This document shows, one piece after another, positions 37,250 to 44,621 of a DNA stretch of 64,000 nt. The notes below the pieces were generated by a model. The model saw only the letters and a list, made by a program, of their open reading frames with translations. It made no database searches and was not told the DNA's origin. Origin of the DNA: Elioraea thermophila (ex Habib et al. 2022) (GTDB lineage: Bacteria; Pseudomonadota; Alphaproteobacteria; Acetobacterales; Acetobacteraceae). The stretch is from assembly GCF_003336755.1 (NCBI RefSeq), contig NZ_KZ851831.1:127776-191775 (forward strand), written 5' to 3'. Within the stretch, counting starts at the first letter, position 1, and the number at the start of each line of letters is the position of its first letter. Position numbers and translations under genes: made by a program.

Positions 37250-38128
37250 TCAGACGTATCGCCCGAGGAACGCGCGCACCTTGTCGGCGAGATCGGGCCG
37301 CTTCAGGGCGAAGGCGATCTGCGCCTCGAGGAAGCCCGCCTTGTCGCCGCAGTCGAACCGCCGCCCCTCACAGCGCAGGCCGTGGAAGGGTTGGCGGCCG
37401 ATCAGCCGGGCCATCGCGTCCGTCAGCTGGATCTCGCCGCCCGCCCCGCGCTCGAAACGCGCGAGTTCGCCGATCACCTCGGGCAGCAGGATGTAGCGGC
37501 CGATGATGGAGAGCGTGGAGGGCGCCTCCTCGGGCTTCGGCTTCTCGACCAGGCCCGTGACCTCGACGAGGCGTCCATCGTCGTGTCCCACCTTGAGGAT
37601 ACCGTAGCGCGAGGTGTGTTCGCGCGGCACCTCCTCCACCGCAACCACGTTGCCGCCCGTCTGTTCGTAGACCTCGGCGAGCTGCTTCACCCAGGAGACG
37701 TCGGCCAGCACGAGGTCGTCGGGCAGCAGGATGGCGAAGGGGTCGTCGCCGACAAAGGCGCGCGCGCACCAGATAGCATGGCCGAGACCGAGCGGCACCT
37801 GCTGGCGCACGCTCATCACCGACCCGGGCGGCATCGAGGTGGTGGCGAGCAGGGCGAGCGCCTCGGTCTTCGATCGCTCGCGCAAGGTCGCCTCGAGTTC
37901 GTAGGCGACGTCGAAATGCTCGACGAGCGCGGTCTTGCCACGGCCGGTGACGAAGCAGAACTGCTCGATGCCGGCCGCCCGCGCCTCCTCCACCGCGTAC
38001 TGGATCAGCGGCTTGTCGACGACGGGCAGCATCTCCTTGGCCAGCGCCTTGGTCGCGGGCAGGAAGCGCGTGCCGAGACCGGCGACCGGCAGGACGGCCT
38101 TCTTCAGGGGCTTGGGCAAGAGAAGCAC
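37250..38128 (-). CDS. galU: UTP-glucose-1-phosphate uridylyltransferase
   Basis: Makes UDP-glucose from glucose 1-phosphate and UTP. The 292-residue nucleotidyltransferase has the activating loop GLGTRFLPATKALAKEMLP, the base-binding QVPLGLGHAIWCA, ILLPDDLVLAD and VTGLVEKPKPEEAPS (catalytic Lys), then the family end GDKAGFLEAQIAFALKRP. The start is GTG at 38128. It is first in the galU-ugd-phosphomutase unit and lies ~150 bp from the tRNA-Thr gene on the same strand. Confidence 0.97.
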   Translation of the reverse strand: MLLLPKPLKKAVLPVAGLGTRFLPATKALAKEMLPVVDKPLIQYAVEEARAAGIEQFCFVTGRGKTALVEHFDVAYELEATLRERSKTEALALLATTSMPPGSVMSVRQQVPLGLGHAIWCARAFVGDDPFAILLPDDLVLADVSWVKQLAEVYEQTGGNVVAVEEVPREHTSRYGILKVGHDDGRLVEVTGLVEKPKPEEAPSTLSIIGRYILLPEVIGELARFERGAGGEIQLTDAMARLIGRQPFHGLRCEGRRFDCGDKAGFLEAQIAFALKRPDLADKVRAFLGRYV

Positions 38129-38276
38129 CTCGCGCGGAACGGACCTGACAGGCGGGGCGACGATGGTCGGCCTCTGCCGACCGCCGCCGGGACGATCACC
38201 CGCCCACGGTCAACAAAACGTTGGCACGCGCGTTCCTGCCACAGCCGGCGCGGCGCGGGAAAGGGGGCAAGGGCGG

Positions 38277-38348
38277 TGCCGGGTGAGGGATTCGAACCCC
38301 CGGCCTTCGGTTTACAAAACCGCTGCACTACCGCTGTGCTAACCCGGC
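38277..38348 (-). tRNA. tRNA-Thr(TGT)
   Basis: On the minus strand the sequence folds into a full cloverleaf: acceptor GCCGGGT pairs with ACCCGGC, the D arm is GCAC-AGCGGTAG-TGC, the anticodon arm GCGGTTTTGTAAACCG presents TGT flanked by T and A, and the T arm has GGTTCGAATC. The discriminator base is A and no CCA is encoded. TGT reads ACA (threonine). Confidence 0.93.
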
Positions 38349-38462
38349 CTCGATCCTTCGCCGATTAGCCCCTGCCGCCGCTCCGCCGCAAGGCCGCCGT
38401 GCCCTTGCCCCATCAGGGGCGCCCTTCCGGGCGGCCTCCCCTCGTGCTAGCCCGCGCCTCCC

Positions 38463-39422
38463 ATGCGTCACTTCCTCGACTTCGAACGCCCGATCGCCGA
38501 ACTGGAAGGCAAGATCGAGGAACTCCGCCGCCTGCCGGAAGCGGCGGAGGTGGACATCGCGGAGGAGATCGCGACCCTCACCCAGAAGGTGGAGAAGCTG
38601 CTTGCGGCCACCTACGCCAAGCTCTCCCCGTGGCAGAAGACCCTGGTCGCCCGCCACCCCGCCCGCCCGCACGCCAAGCACTTCGTCGCCCGCCTGATCG
38701 CGGATTTCCTCCCGCTCGCCGGCGACCGCGCCTTCGCCGACGATCGCGCCATCCTCGCCGGGCTCGGGCGCTTCCGCGGCCGGGCGGTGGCGGTGCTGGG
38801 GACGGAGAAGGGCGACGACACGGAAGGGCGCGTGGCGCACAACTTCGGCATGAGCCGGCCCGAGGGCTACCGCAAGGCGCGCCGCGTGCTCGAGCTCGCC
38901 GGCCGCTTCGGGCTACCGGTGCTGACCTTCGTCGACACCCCCGGCGCCTATCCGGGCATCGATGCGGAGGCGCGCGGCCAGGCGGAGGCGATCGCGCGCT
39001 CCATCGAGGCCTGCCTGAACGCCCCCGTGCCCATCGTCGCCACCATCATCGGCGAAGGGGGCTCCGGGGGGGCGATCGCGCTCGCCGCCGCCGACCGCGT
39101 GCTGATGCTCGAACACGCGGTCTATTCGGTGATCAGCCCCGAGGGCTGCGCCTCCATCCTCTGGCGCGATGCCGCCCAGGCCGAGGCGGCGGCGGAGGCG
39201 ATGAAGATGACGGCGGCCGACCTGAAGGCGCTCGGGCTGATCGACGCCATCGTGCCCGAGCCGCTGGGCGGGGCGCATCGCAACCCCGAGGCCGCGATCG
39301 ATGCCGCCGGGGAGGCGATCGCCGCCGCCCTCGCCGACCTCGCCGGCAAGGGGGGTGCCGAGCTCGTCGCCGCGCGCGAGGAGAAGTTCCTCGCCATGGG
39401 GCGGCAGCCCGCCTCGGCCTGA
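38463..39422 (+). CDS. accA: Acetyl-CoA carboxylase carboxyltransferase subunit alpha
   Basis: The alpha half of the carboxyltransferase, which moves the carboxyl group from biotin to acetyl-CoA to make malonyl-CoA for fatty acid synthesis. The 319-residue product starts HFLDFERPIAELEGKIEELR (family start), with TEGRVAHNFGMSRPEGYRKA, VDTPGAYPGIDAEARGQAEA, IGEGGSGGAIALAAADRVLM and ISPEGCASILWRD. ATG at 38463. accD is not in the window, as is usual for accA. A MAPEG gene follows after 6 bp. Confidence 0.97.
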   Translation: MRHFLDFERPIAELEGKIEELRRLPEAAEVDIAEEIATLTQKVEKLLAATYAKLSPWQKTLVARHPARPHAKHFVARLIADFLPLAGDRAFADDRAILAGLGRFRGRAVAVLGTEKGDDTEGRVAHNFGMSRPEGYRKARRVLELAGRFGLPVLTFVDTPGAYPGIDAEARGQAEAIARSIEACLNAPVPIVATIIGEGGSGGAIALAAADRVLMLEHAVYSVISPEGCASILWRDAAQAEAAAEAMKMTAADLKALGLIDAIVPEPLGGAHRNPEAAIDAAGEAIAAALADLAGKGGAELVAAREEKFLAMGRQPASA

Positions 39423-39428
39423 GCGCGG

Positions 39429-39926
39429 GTGGGGCCGCGCCTCGCCTCGCTCCTGCTCTCGGCGCTCGGCGCCGCGCTCGCCGCGATCGAGGCGTTCCTG
39501 CTCTTCCGCCTGTTCGCCGACGTTTCCCTCGCCCCGCTCGTGGCCGGCTTCGCCGCGCTGCTGCCCGGGGCGGTGGTGCTCGCCGCGATGGTGCTCACGC
39601 AGATGGGGCTGAGGTTCGTCTCGGGGGCGATCGACCCCGCCTCGCGCGAGGATCCTCGCGCGCTGAAGCTCGGCCAGAGGGTGATCACCAATACGGTCGA
39701 GCAGACGCTGCTCTTCGCCCCCGCCCTCCTTGCCCTCGCCGTCCTCGAGGCTGCGCGTGCCGGCACGCTGGTCGCGCTCGGGCTCGTCTTCGCTCTCTCG
39801 CGCCTCCTGTTCTGGGCGGGCTACGCGATCCACCCCCTCGGCCGCGCCCCCGGCATGGGCGCCACCGCTACGGTCGTCCTCGGTACGCTCGCTTGGGCGC
39901 TGTGGGCTTGGCTAGGGCAGCTCTGA
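39429..39926 (+). CDS. MAPEG-family membrane protein
   Basis: A 165-residue protein with four hydrophobic helices. The segment RALKLGQRVITNTVEQTLLF is the typical MAPEG signature (conserved N-x-x-E in helix 2), and the C-terminal half has RLLFWAGYAIHPLGRAPGMG. Eicosanoid-type MAPEG proteins bind glutathione, but the function of bacterial members is mostly unknown. GTG at 39429, 6 bp after accA stops, so it is probably cotranscribed with it. Confidence 0.85.
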   Translation: MGPRLASLLLSALGAALAAIEAFLLFRLFADVSLAPLVAGFAALLPGAVVLAAMVLTQMGLRFVSGAIDPASREDPRALKLGQRVITNTVEQTLLFAPALLALAVLEAARAGTLVALGLVFALSRLLFWAGYAIHPLGRAPGMGATATVVLGTLAWALWAWLGQL

Positions 39927-39933
39927 CGCGCGC

Positions 39934-40869
39934 TCAGCCGGGCACGACGAGGGGGATGGTCGTCTCGGCATCCGCGACCGATACGGGGGTGAGACCGATC
40001 AGGTCGCCATCCGCCTGCACCGGCAAGCCGGCCGGGGCGGCGATCTCGAGCCGATGGGCGTGGCGGAAGGCGACCCCGCCCAACCGCGGCAGCAGGTTCA
40101 GCGGCAGCGCGAGCCCGGCCCGGATGGCGGCAAGCCGGCCGCGGCCGGGAAACAGGCAGGCGACGAAGCCCGGCGCATCGGCGCGCGCGTGCGGGGCGAG
40201 CAGGAGCCGCCCGCCGTAGAAGCGCCCCTTGGTGGCGATGACCTGCGCGACCTCCATCGCCTGCCCATCCAGGCGGAGGTCAAGGCGCGGGAAGGGCCAG
40301 GCGAAGATCTGCCGCACCGTCTCCAGCACGTAGGCGGCCTTGCCGAGGCGTCGCTTCAACCTCGCGTCCAGGGCCGCCACCACCGCCGAGTCGAGCCCGA
40401 CCCCGACCATCTGCAGGGCGAGCCGTCCGGAGCCGTCGGCGAAGCGTGCGAGCAGGGGATGCAGCGGCCGCGTGCGGCCGGCGACGAGCGCCTCGGCGAT
40501 CGCCTCTGGGCCGAAGGGCAGGCCCCATTCGTGCGCGATCACGTTCGCCGTGCCGAGCGGGATCACGCCGAGCGCGGCCCCCGACCCGGCAAGGCCGTTC
40601 GCCACCTCGGCGATGGTGCCGTCGCCCCCGGCAGCGACCACGAGGCGCTCGCCGTCCCGCACGGCCTCGCGGGCGAGCGCCTCGGCGTGACCGCGCCGGT
40701 CGGTTTCCGCGATCGTGACCGCGACCCCTCTCGCGACCAAGGCGCGGCGGACCACCTCGAGGCGGTGGCGGCGGCGCGCCCCAGCGGTCGGGTTGAAGAT
40801 GATGTGAAGACGCGCGCGTGCGGTCGGCACCGCAGCCGAAGCCCTGAGAATATCCAAGGAGGGTGACAC
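39934..40869 (-). CDS. Diacylglycerol kinase-family lipid kinase
   Basis: A 311-residue lipid kinase: IIFNPTAGARRRHRLEVV near the start, the nucleotide-binding LVVAAGGDGTIAEVANGL (GGDGT), PLGTANVIAHEWGLP, and a C-terminal beta-rich part ending in QADGDLIG-type sequence. Members phosphorylate diacylglycerol, ceramide or similar lipids at the membrane. GTG at 40869 is the furthest start; RBS evidence is weak and the start could be ~15-20 codons later. It is convergent with the MAPEG gene and divergent from the LpxH-like gene. Confidence 0.88.
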   Translation of the reverse strand: MSPSLDILRASAAVPTARARLHIIFNPTAGARRRHRLEVVRRALVARGVAVTIAETDRRGHAEALAREAVRDGERLVVAAGGDGTIAEVANGLAGSGAALGVIPLGTANVIAHEWGLPFGPEAIAEALVAGRTRPLHPLLARFADGSGRLALQMVGVGLDSAVVAALDARLKRRLGKAAYVLETVRQIFAWPFPRLDLRLDGQAMEVAQVIATKGRFYGGRLLLAPHARADAPGFVACLFPGRGRLAAIRAGLALPLNLLPRLGGVAFRHAHRLEIAAPAGLPVQADGDLIGLTPVSVADAETTIPLVVPG

Positions 40870-40920
40870 TCCGATGACGATGGAAAGGCCAATCGATTAA
40901 ACGATGACGTTCGCTCTTTT

Positions 40921-40935
40921 CATGAAATGTTCATG
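40921..40935. promoter_or_regulatory. Palindrome in a divergent promoter region
   Basis: CATGAA-ATG-TTCATG, a perfect 6-bp inverted repeat with 3-bp centre, in the AT-richer part of the 130-bp gap between the lipid kinase (minus) and LpxH-like (plus) genes. It may be an operator for one or both genes. No regulator is encoded nearby. Confidence 0.3.
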
Positions 40936-40998
40936 GCAACTCGACCGGGAGATGCGTAGAGGGCCATAGGCCAACGCTGGCGAAGGACCGACTCGGGC

Positions 40999-41841
40999 AT
41001 GAACGCCCCGCTGCAGATCCGCTCCTACCGCACCGTCTTCATCTCCGACCTGCATCTCGGCACGCGGGGCTGCCGGTCCGACTTCCTGCTCGACTTCCTT
41101 CGCCGCACCCGCTGCGAACACCTCTATCTGGTCGGCGACATCGTGGATGGCTGGCGGCTTCGTCGCTCCTGGTACTGGGACGAGACGCACGACGAGATCC
41201 TGCGCACCATCCTCGCCAAGGCGCGCGCGGGCACCCAGGTCACCTACATCCCCGGCAACCATGACGAGCTCTTTCGCGCCTGGATGCCGATGGACTTCGC
41301 CGGCATCCGCCTGCGCGGCTCGGCCGAGCACGTCACCGCCGACGGCCGCCGCCTGCTCGTGATGCATGGCGACGAGTTCGACTCGGTCGTCCGCTACGCC
41401 AAGTTCCTCGCCTTGCTCGGAGATTGGGCCTATACGACGGCCTTGGTGGTGAACCGCTGGTTCAACGCGATCCGCCGCCGCCTCGGCTACCCCTATTGGT
41501 CGCTCTCCGCCTGGCTCAAACTGCAGGTGAAGGAGGCGGTGAAGGCGATCGACCGCTTCGAGACCGCACTGGCGGCGGAAGCGCGCCGCCGGGGGTGCGA
41601 TGGCGTCGTCTGCGGCCATATTCACCATGCCGCGATCCGCGAGGTCGACGGCGTCACCTACCTGAACGACGGGGACTGGGTTGAGAGCTGCACCGCCATC
41701 GTCGAGCACTTCGACGGCCGAATCGAACTCGTCGACTGGGCGGCGGAAAACCGGCTCTCGTTCTGGGAGGCTCCGCACCGCAGCGCTCAGCGTTCGCGCG
41801 CGGCTCAGGCGCAAGACGCGCGGGTCCCCGAAGCAGCCTGA
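40999..41841 (+). CDS. LpxH-like metallophosphoesterase (UDP-2,3-diacylglucosamine diphosphatase family)
   Basis: A 280-residue calcineurin-like phosphoesterase: FISDLHLGTRGC (metal ligands D and H), YLVGDIVDGW, YIPGNHDELF, LVMHGDEFDSV and CGHIHHAAIREV. Length and motif spacing match the COG2908/LpxH-like family; many alphaproteobacteria use the unrelated LpxI for lipid A and keep this gene with a glycosyltransferase, as here (gene starting ~46 bp downstream). Its true substrate may therefore be another phospho-sugar lipid. Confidence 0.88.
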   Translation: MNAPLQIRSYRTVFISDLHLGTRGCRSDFLLDFLRRTRCEHLYLVGDIVDGWRLRRSWYWDETHDEILRTILAKARAGTQVTYIPGNHDELFRAWMPMDFAGIRLRGSAEHVTADGRRLLVMHGDEFDSVVRYAKFLALLGDWAYTTALVVNRWFNAIRRRLGYPYWSLSAWLKLQVKEAVKAIDRFETALAAEARRRGCDGVVCGHIHHAAIREVDGVTYLNDGDWVESCTAIVEHFDGRIELVDWAAENRLSFWEAPHRSAQRSRAAQAQDARVPEAA

Positions 41842-41887
41842 GTGGCTTGACGCCGACGGCTTGCCGTTTTTCCAAGCCGACGGGCCC

Positions 41888-42949
41888 GTGCGGATCCTGA
41901 TCGTGTCCGATGCCTGGACGCCGCAGGTGAACGGCGTGGTGCGCACCCTCACCACGGTCGCCGACGAACTGCGCGCCATGGGCCATACGGTCGAGGTGAT
42001 CGGCCCCGATCGCTTCCGCACCATCCCCGCACCCACCGAGCCCTCCGTGCGCCTCGCCCTCTTTCCTGGCCGACGTTTGCGCCGCCTCGTCGACGACTTC
42101 CGGCCCGACGCCATCCACATCGCGACCGAAGGCCCGCTCGGCCTTGCCGCCCGCCGCCTCTGCCTCGCGCGGGGGTGGCCGTTCACCACCGCCTTCCACA
42201 CCCGCTTCCCGGAGTACTTGCGCGCCCGCCTCGGCATCCCGGAGAGCCTGACGTGGCGGCTGATGCGCCGCTTCCACGCCCCTTCCGCCGCCGTGCTGGT
42301 CGCGACACCCTCGCTGCACCGGGAGCTCGCCACGCGCGGCTTCCGCAACGTCGCCGCCTGGACGCGCGGGGTCGATCTCGCCCTCTTCCGCCCACGCGAG
42401 GACCGCACGGGCTTCGGCCTGCCGCGCCCGGTGTTCCTCTACGTGGGGCGGGTGGCGGTGGAGAAGAACATCGAGGCCTTCCTCGCGCTCGACCTCCCGG
42501 GCTCGAAGGTGGTGGTGGGGGACGGGCCGGCACGGCCGTCGCTGGAGAAGCGGTTCCCCGCGGCGCATTGGTTGGGGGCCAAGTTCGGCGAGGAGCTCGC
42601 CCGCGCCTACGCGGAAGCGGACGTGTTCGTCTTCCCCTCGCGCACCGACACCTTCGGCCTCGTGCTCATCGAGGCCCTGGCCTGCGGCACGCCCGTGGCC
42701 GCCTATCCGGTGCCGGGCCCGCTGGATGTGATCGACGGCGCCCCGGTCGGCGTGCTCGATGAGGACCTAGGCCGGGCGGCGACGGCGGCGATCGCGCTCG
42801 ATCGCGCCGCCTGTCGCGCCTATGCGGAGGGGTTCAGCTGGCGCCGCTGCGCCGAGATTCTGCTCGAACGCCTCGCCCCGATCCCACAGCCGGCGGCCCC
42901 GGATCAAGGTTTGCGCTTCGAACAGCCTTCGGCAGCGGCAGCAGACTGA
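41888..42949 (+). CDS. Glycosyltransferase (GT4-like, GT-B fold)
   Basis: About 353 residues: RILIVSDAWTPQVNGVVRTL and DAIHIATEGPLGLAARR in the acceptor domain, WTRGVDLALFRPRE, FLYVGRVAVEKNIEAFLAL and VFVFPSRTDTFGLVLIEALA in the donor domain. This is the SqdX/MgtA-like mannosyl- or glycosyltransferase type that often pairs with an LpxH-like gene, suggesting glycolipid synthesis. GTG at 41888 is assumed; the frame is open upstream to the LpxH-like stop and translation may be coupled. Its last ~116 bp overlap the convergent HEPN gene. Confidence 0.87.
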   Translation: MRILIVSDAWTPQVNGVVRTLTTVADELRAMGHTVEVIGPDRFRTIPAPTEPSVRLALFPGRRLRRLVDDFRPDAIHIATEGPLGLAARRLCLARGWPFTTAFHTRFPEYLRARLGIPESLTWRLMRRFHAPSAAVLVATPSLHRELATRGFRNVAAWTRGVDLALFRPREDRTGFGLPRPVFLYVGRVAVEKNIEAFLALDLPGSKVVVGDGPARPSLEKRFPAAHWLGAKFGEELARAYAEADVFVFPSRTDTFGLVLIEALACGTPVAAYPVPGPLDVIDGAPVGVLDEDLGRAATAAIALDRAACRAYAEGFSWRRCAEILLERLAPIPQPAAPDQGLRFEQPSAAAAD

Positions 42950-43397
42950 GCACGGCGAGAGCGCGTTTGTCCTTTTCCGAGATGTCGTCGAAGAGTAAGA
43001 GCGCGTTGACCGCTCGCTCGATAGCCGACCGGGCTTCGGCCTCCGTGAATTTCCGGTGCGGATCATAGTCCGCCGCGTGGCGAGCGTGGCGCAATTCATC
43101 GAAGATGTCGACGAAGGTTTGAACCTTTTTAGGAAACTCTTTTAAGCGCTTCGTGCGGTCGTCTTGCGCGAAGGTTCCGTGCTGCAGCGCGCGGTACACC
43201 TGCGACCAGGCCCGCTCGAGCACGCCGTCCGACTTGAGCGCGAGCAGATCGGCATTCGACTTCGCGAGCGTGTGGAAGACCGCGTAGTAGGCCGTGCTGA
43301 TGGCACGTCTTAGGTCGCTTTGCCGCGGGCGACCGGGCTCTGTGGGCAGAAGCCGCTTGGCCGTCTCGATCAGGCTCTCACCGAGAGAGGCCGGCAC
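42834..43397 (-). CDS. HEPN-like domain protein (UPF0332 type)
   Basis: A 187-residue protein. Residues ~27-145 match the HEPN fold style of PF05168: SDLRRAISTAYYAVFHTLA at the start and a helix with IFDELRHARHAADYDPH then FTEAEARSAIERA, the usual R..ADYDP core. The RNase-type Rx4-6H motif is not clear (R103-HAR-H107 has only three residues between). GTG at 43397 sits 3 bp after the stop of the 94-residue gene, so the two are an operon. The last ~38 residues are read antisense to the glycosyltransferase end. A toxin role is inference from HEPN biology. Confidence 0.75.
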   Translation of the reverse strand: MPASLGESLIETAKRLLPTEPGRPRQSDLRRAISTAYYAVFHTLAKSNADLLALKSDGVLERAWSQVYRALQHGTFAQDDRTKRLKEFPKKVQTFVDIFDELRHARHAADYDPHRKFTEAEARSAIERAVNALLLFDDISEKDKRALAVLSLLPLPKAVRSANLDPGPPAVGSGRGVRAESRRSGAS

Positions 43398-43400
43398 GGC

Positions 43401-43685
43401 TCAATCGGCCGCTTCTGCGACCTCGTCGTCGGGGAACCAGACGTGCACCAGCACGTCCGTGCCACTCTCCGCCAGCGCCTGCCGGATGGTGATGGGGAGC
43501 ATGGCGATCGTCCGCGTGATCTCCGGTCTTTCGCCCTGCGGCAGCCGAACCGAGATGTTCAGGACCGGTTCCGCGACCTCGTCGTCGGTCACGTCCCAGT
43601 CAAGATCGAAAGGGGTTTGCCGGCCCTTGAATGCCTTGCTCAACTCTGCCTTCACGATCCGCTCGACGTCGGATCTCTTTCGCAT
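43401..43685 (-). CDS. Unknown 94-residue acidic protein paired with a HEPN protein
   Basis: A short protein with a basic start (MRKRSDVERIVKAELSKAFK), an acidic middle (DLDWDVTDDEVAEPVLNISV) and the end TDVLVHVWFPDDEVAEAAD. The EVAEPVLNISVRLPQGER part suggests a beta-strand pair. No family recognised; it is not the MNT nucleotidyltransferase usually seen with HEPN proteins (no GSxxxxD motif). It stops 3 bp before the HEPN start. An antitoxin or partner role is inferred from position only. Upstream spacing of ~240 bp allows its own promoter. Confidence 0.65.
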   Translation of the reverse strand: MRKRSDVERIVKAELSKAFKGRQTPFDLDWDVTDDEVAEPVLNISVRLPQGERPEITRTIAMLPITIRQALAESGTDVLVHVWFPDDEVAEAAD

Positions 43686-43928
43686 GGCGGTCTCCCGGCC
43701 GTCGCGGCTCGGCGAGCTAGAACCGCTCACCGGCTGCCGTCTTGACAAGATTAACGGATCATAGCCTGTCGAGTCGGCCCGGAAAAGGCCGACCGTGAAC
43801 CAGATCCCATGGCGCCGGGCTTTCGCCTGCGGTGCTGGGTAGCGGCCCATCGGCTCCGACGCAGTCCTTCTCCTCGGGTCCCCCCCTTTGTCCGATCCAC
43901 GTCCCTCAACTCTCCGCGCCCGCCCGCG

Positions 43929-44621
43929 ATGCTGAAGCGTCTCGCGCGCCACCCCGCGACCCTCGCCCTCGCCGCGCGCCTGCTCGCCGCGTGGCTCCGC
44001 CTCGTCCATCGCACCACGCGCTGGCGCACGGAGGGGCGCGAGCACGCCCGCGCCGTCTGGGCCGCGCGCAGCCCCGCCATCGGCGCCTTCTGGCACGAGC
44101 AGATCCCGCTCGCCCCCGCCCTCTGGACGCATCGCGAAGCGGGCGACCCCGACCCGGGGCCGATGCGCTGCGTGGTGCTGGTCAGCCGCCACCGCGACGG
44201 GCGGCTGATCGCCGACATCGCGCGGCGTCTCGGCGTGGACGCCACCTTCGGCTCCTCGACGCGCGGCGCGCTCGAGGGCTTTCGCGACCTCCTTCGCCTG
44301 CTCGAGGCCGGGCACACGGTGGCCATCACCCCCGATGGGCCGCGCGGGCCGCGCCGCCTGGCCCAGCCCGGGGTCGCCCGCCTCGCGCTCCTGTCGGGAC
44401 GGCCGGTGGTTCCGCTCGGCGCAGCCGTCGCTCGCCGTCGCATGCTGCGGACCTGGGACCGCATGGCACTGCCCTTCCCCTTCTCACGCGGCGGGCTGGT
44501 CTATGGCGAGCCGATCACCCCTGGCGCGGACGAAACCGAAGAGGCGCTCCTCGCACGGATCAGCGCCGGCATGGATCGCGCCGCCGCCCGCGCCGAGGCA
44601 CTCGCCCGAGGCGAGCGATGA
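43929..44621 (+). CDS. DUF374-type lysophospholipid acyltransferase
   Basis: A 230-residue protein of the LPLAT-like DUF374 family, common next to waaA in alphaproteobacteria. It has AIGAFWHEQIPLAPALW (acyltransferase-like H), RHRDGRLIADIARRLGV, GSSTRGALEGFRDLL and VAITPDGPRGPRRLAQPGV (the DGPRGP loop). ATG at 43929. Its stop overlaps the waaA start (ATGA), so it is first in the DUF374-waaA-lpxK-lpxL operon for lipid A/LPS core. The exact acyl acceptor is not known. Confidence 0.88.
   Translation: MLKRLARHPATLALAARLLAAWLRLVHRTTRWRTEGREHARAVWAARSPAIGAFWHEQIPLAPALWTHREAGDPDPGPMRCVVLVSRHRDGRLIADIARRLGVDATFGSSTRGALEGFRDLLRLLEAGHTVAITPDGPRGPRRLAQPGVARLALLSGRPVVPLGAAVARRRMLRTWDRMALPFPFSRGGLVYGEPITPGADETEEALLARISAGMDRAAARAEALARGER

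Noticed and set aside
43742-43765. TTGACA near 43742 as promoter of the DUF374-waaA-lpxK-lpxL operon
   Set aside because: No acceptable -10 box at 16-18 bp downstream; kept only as a weak hint.
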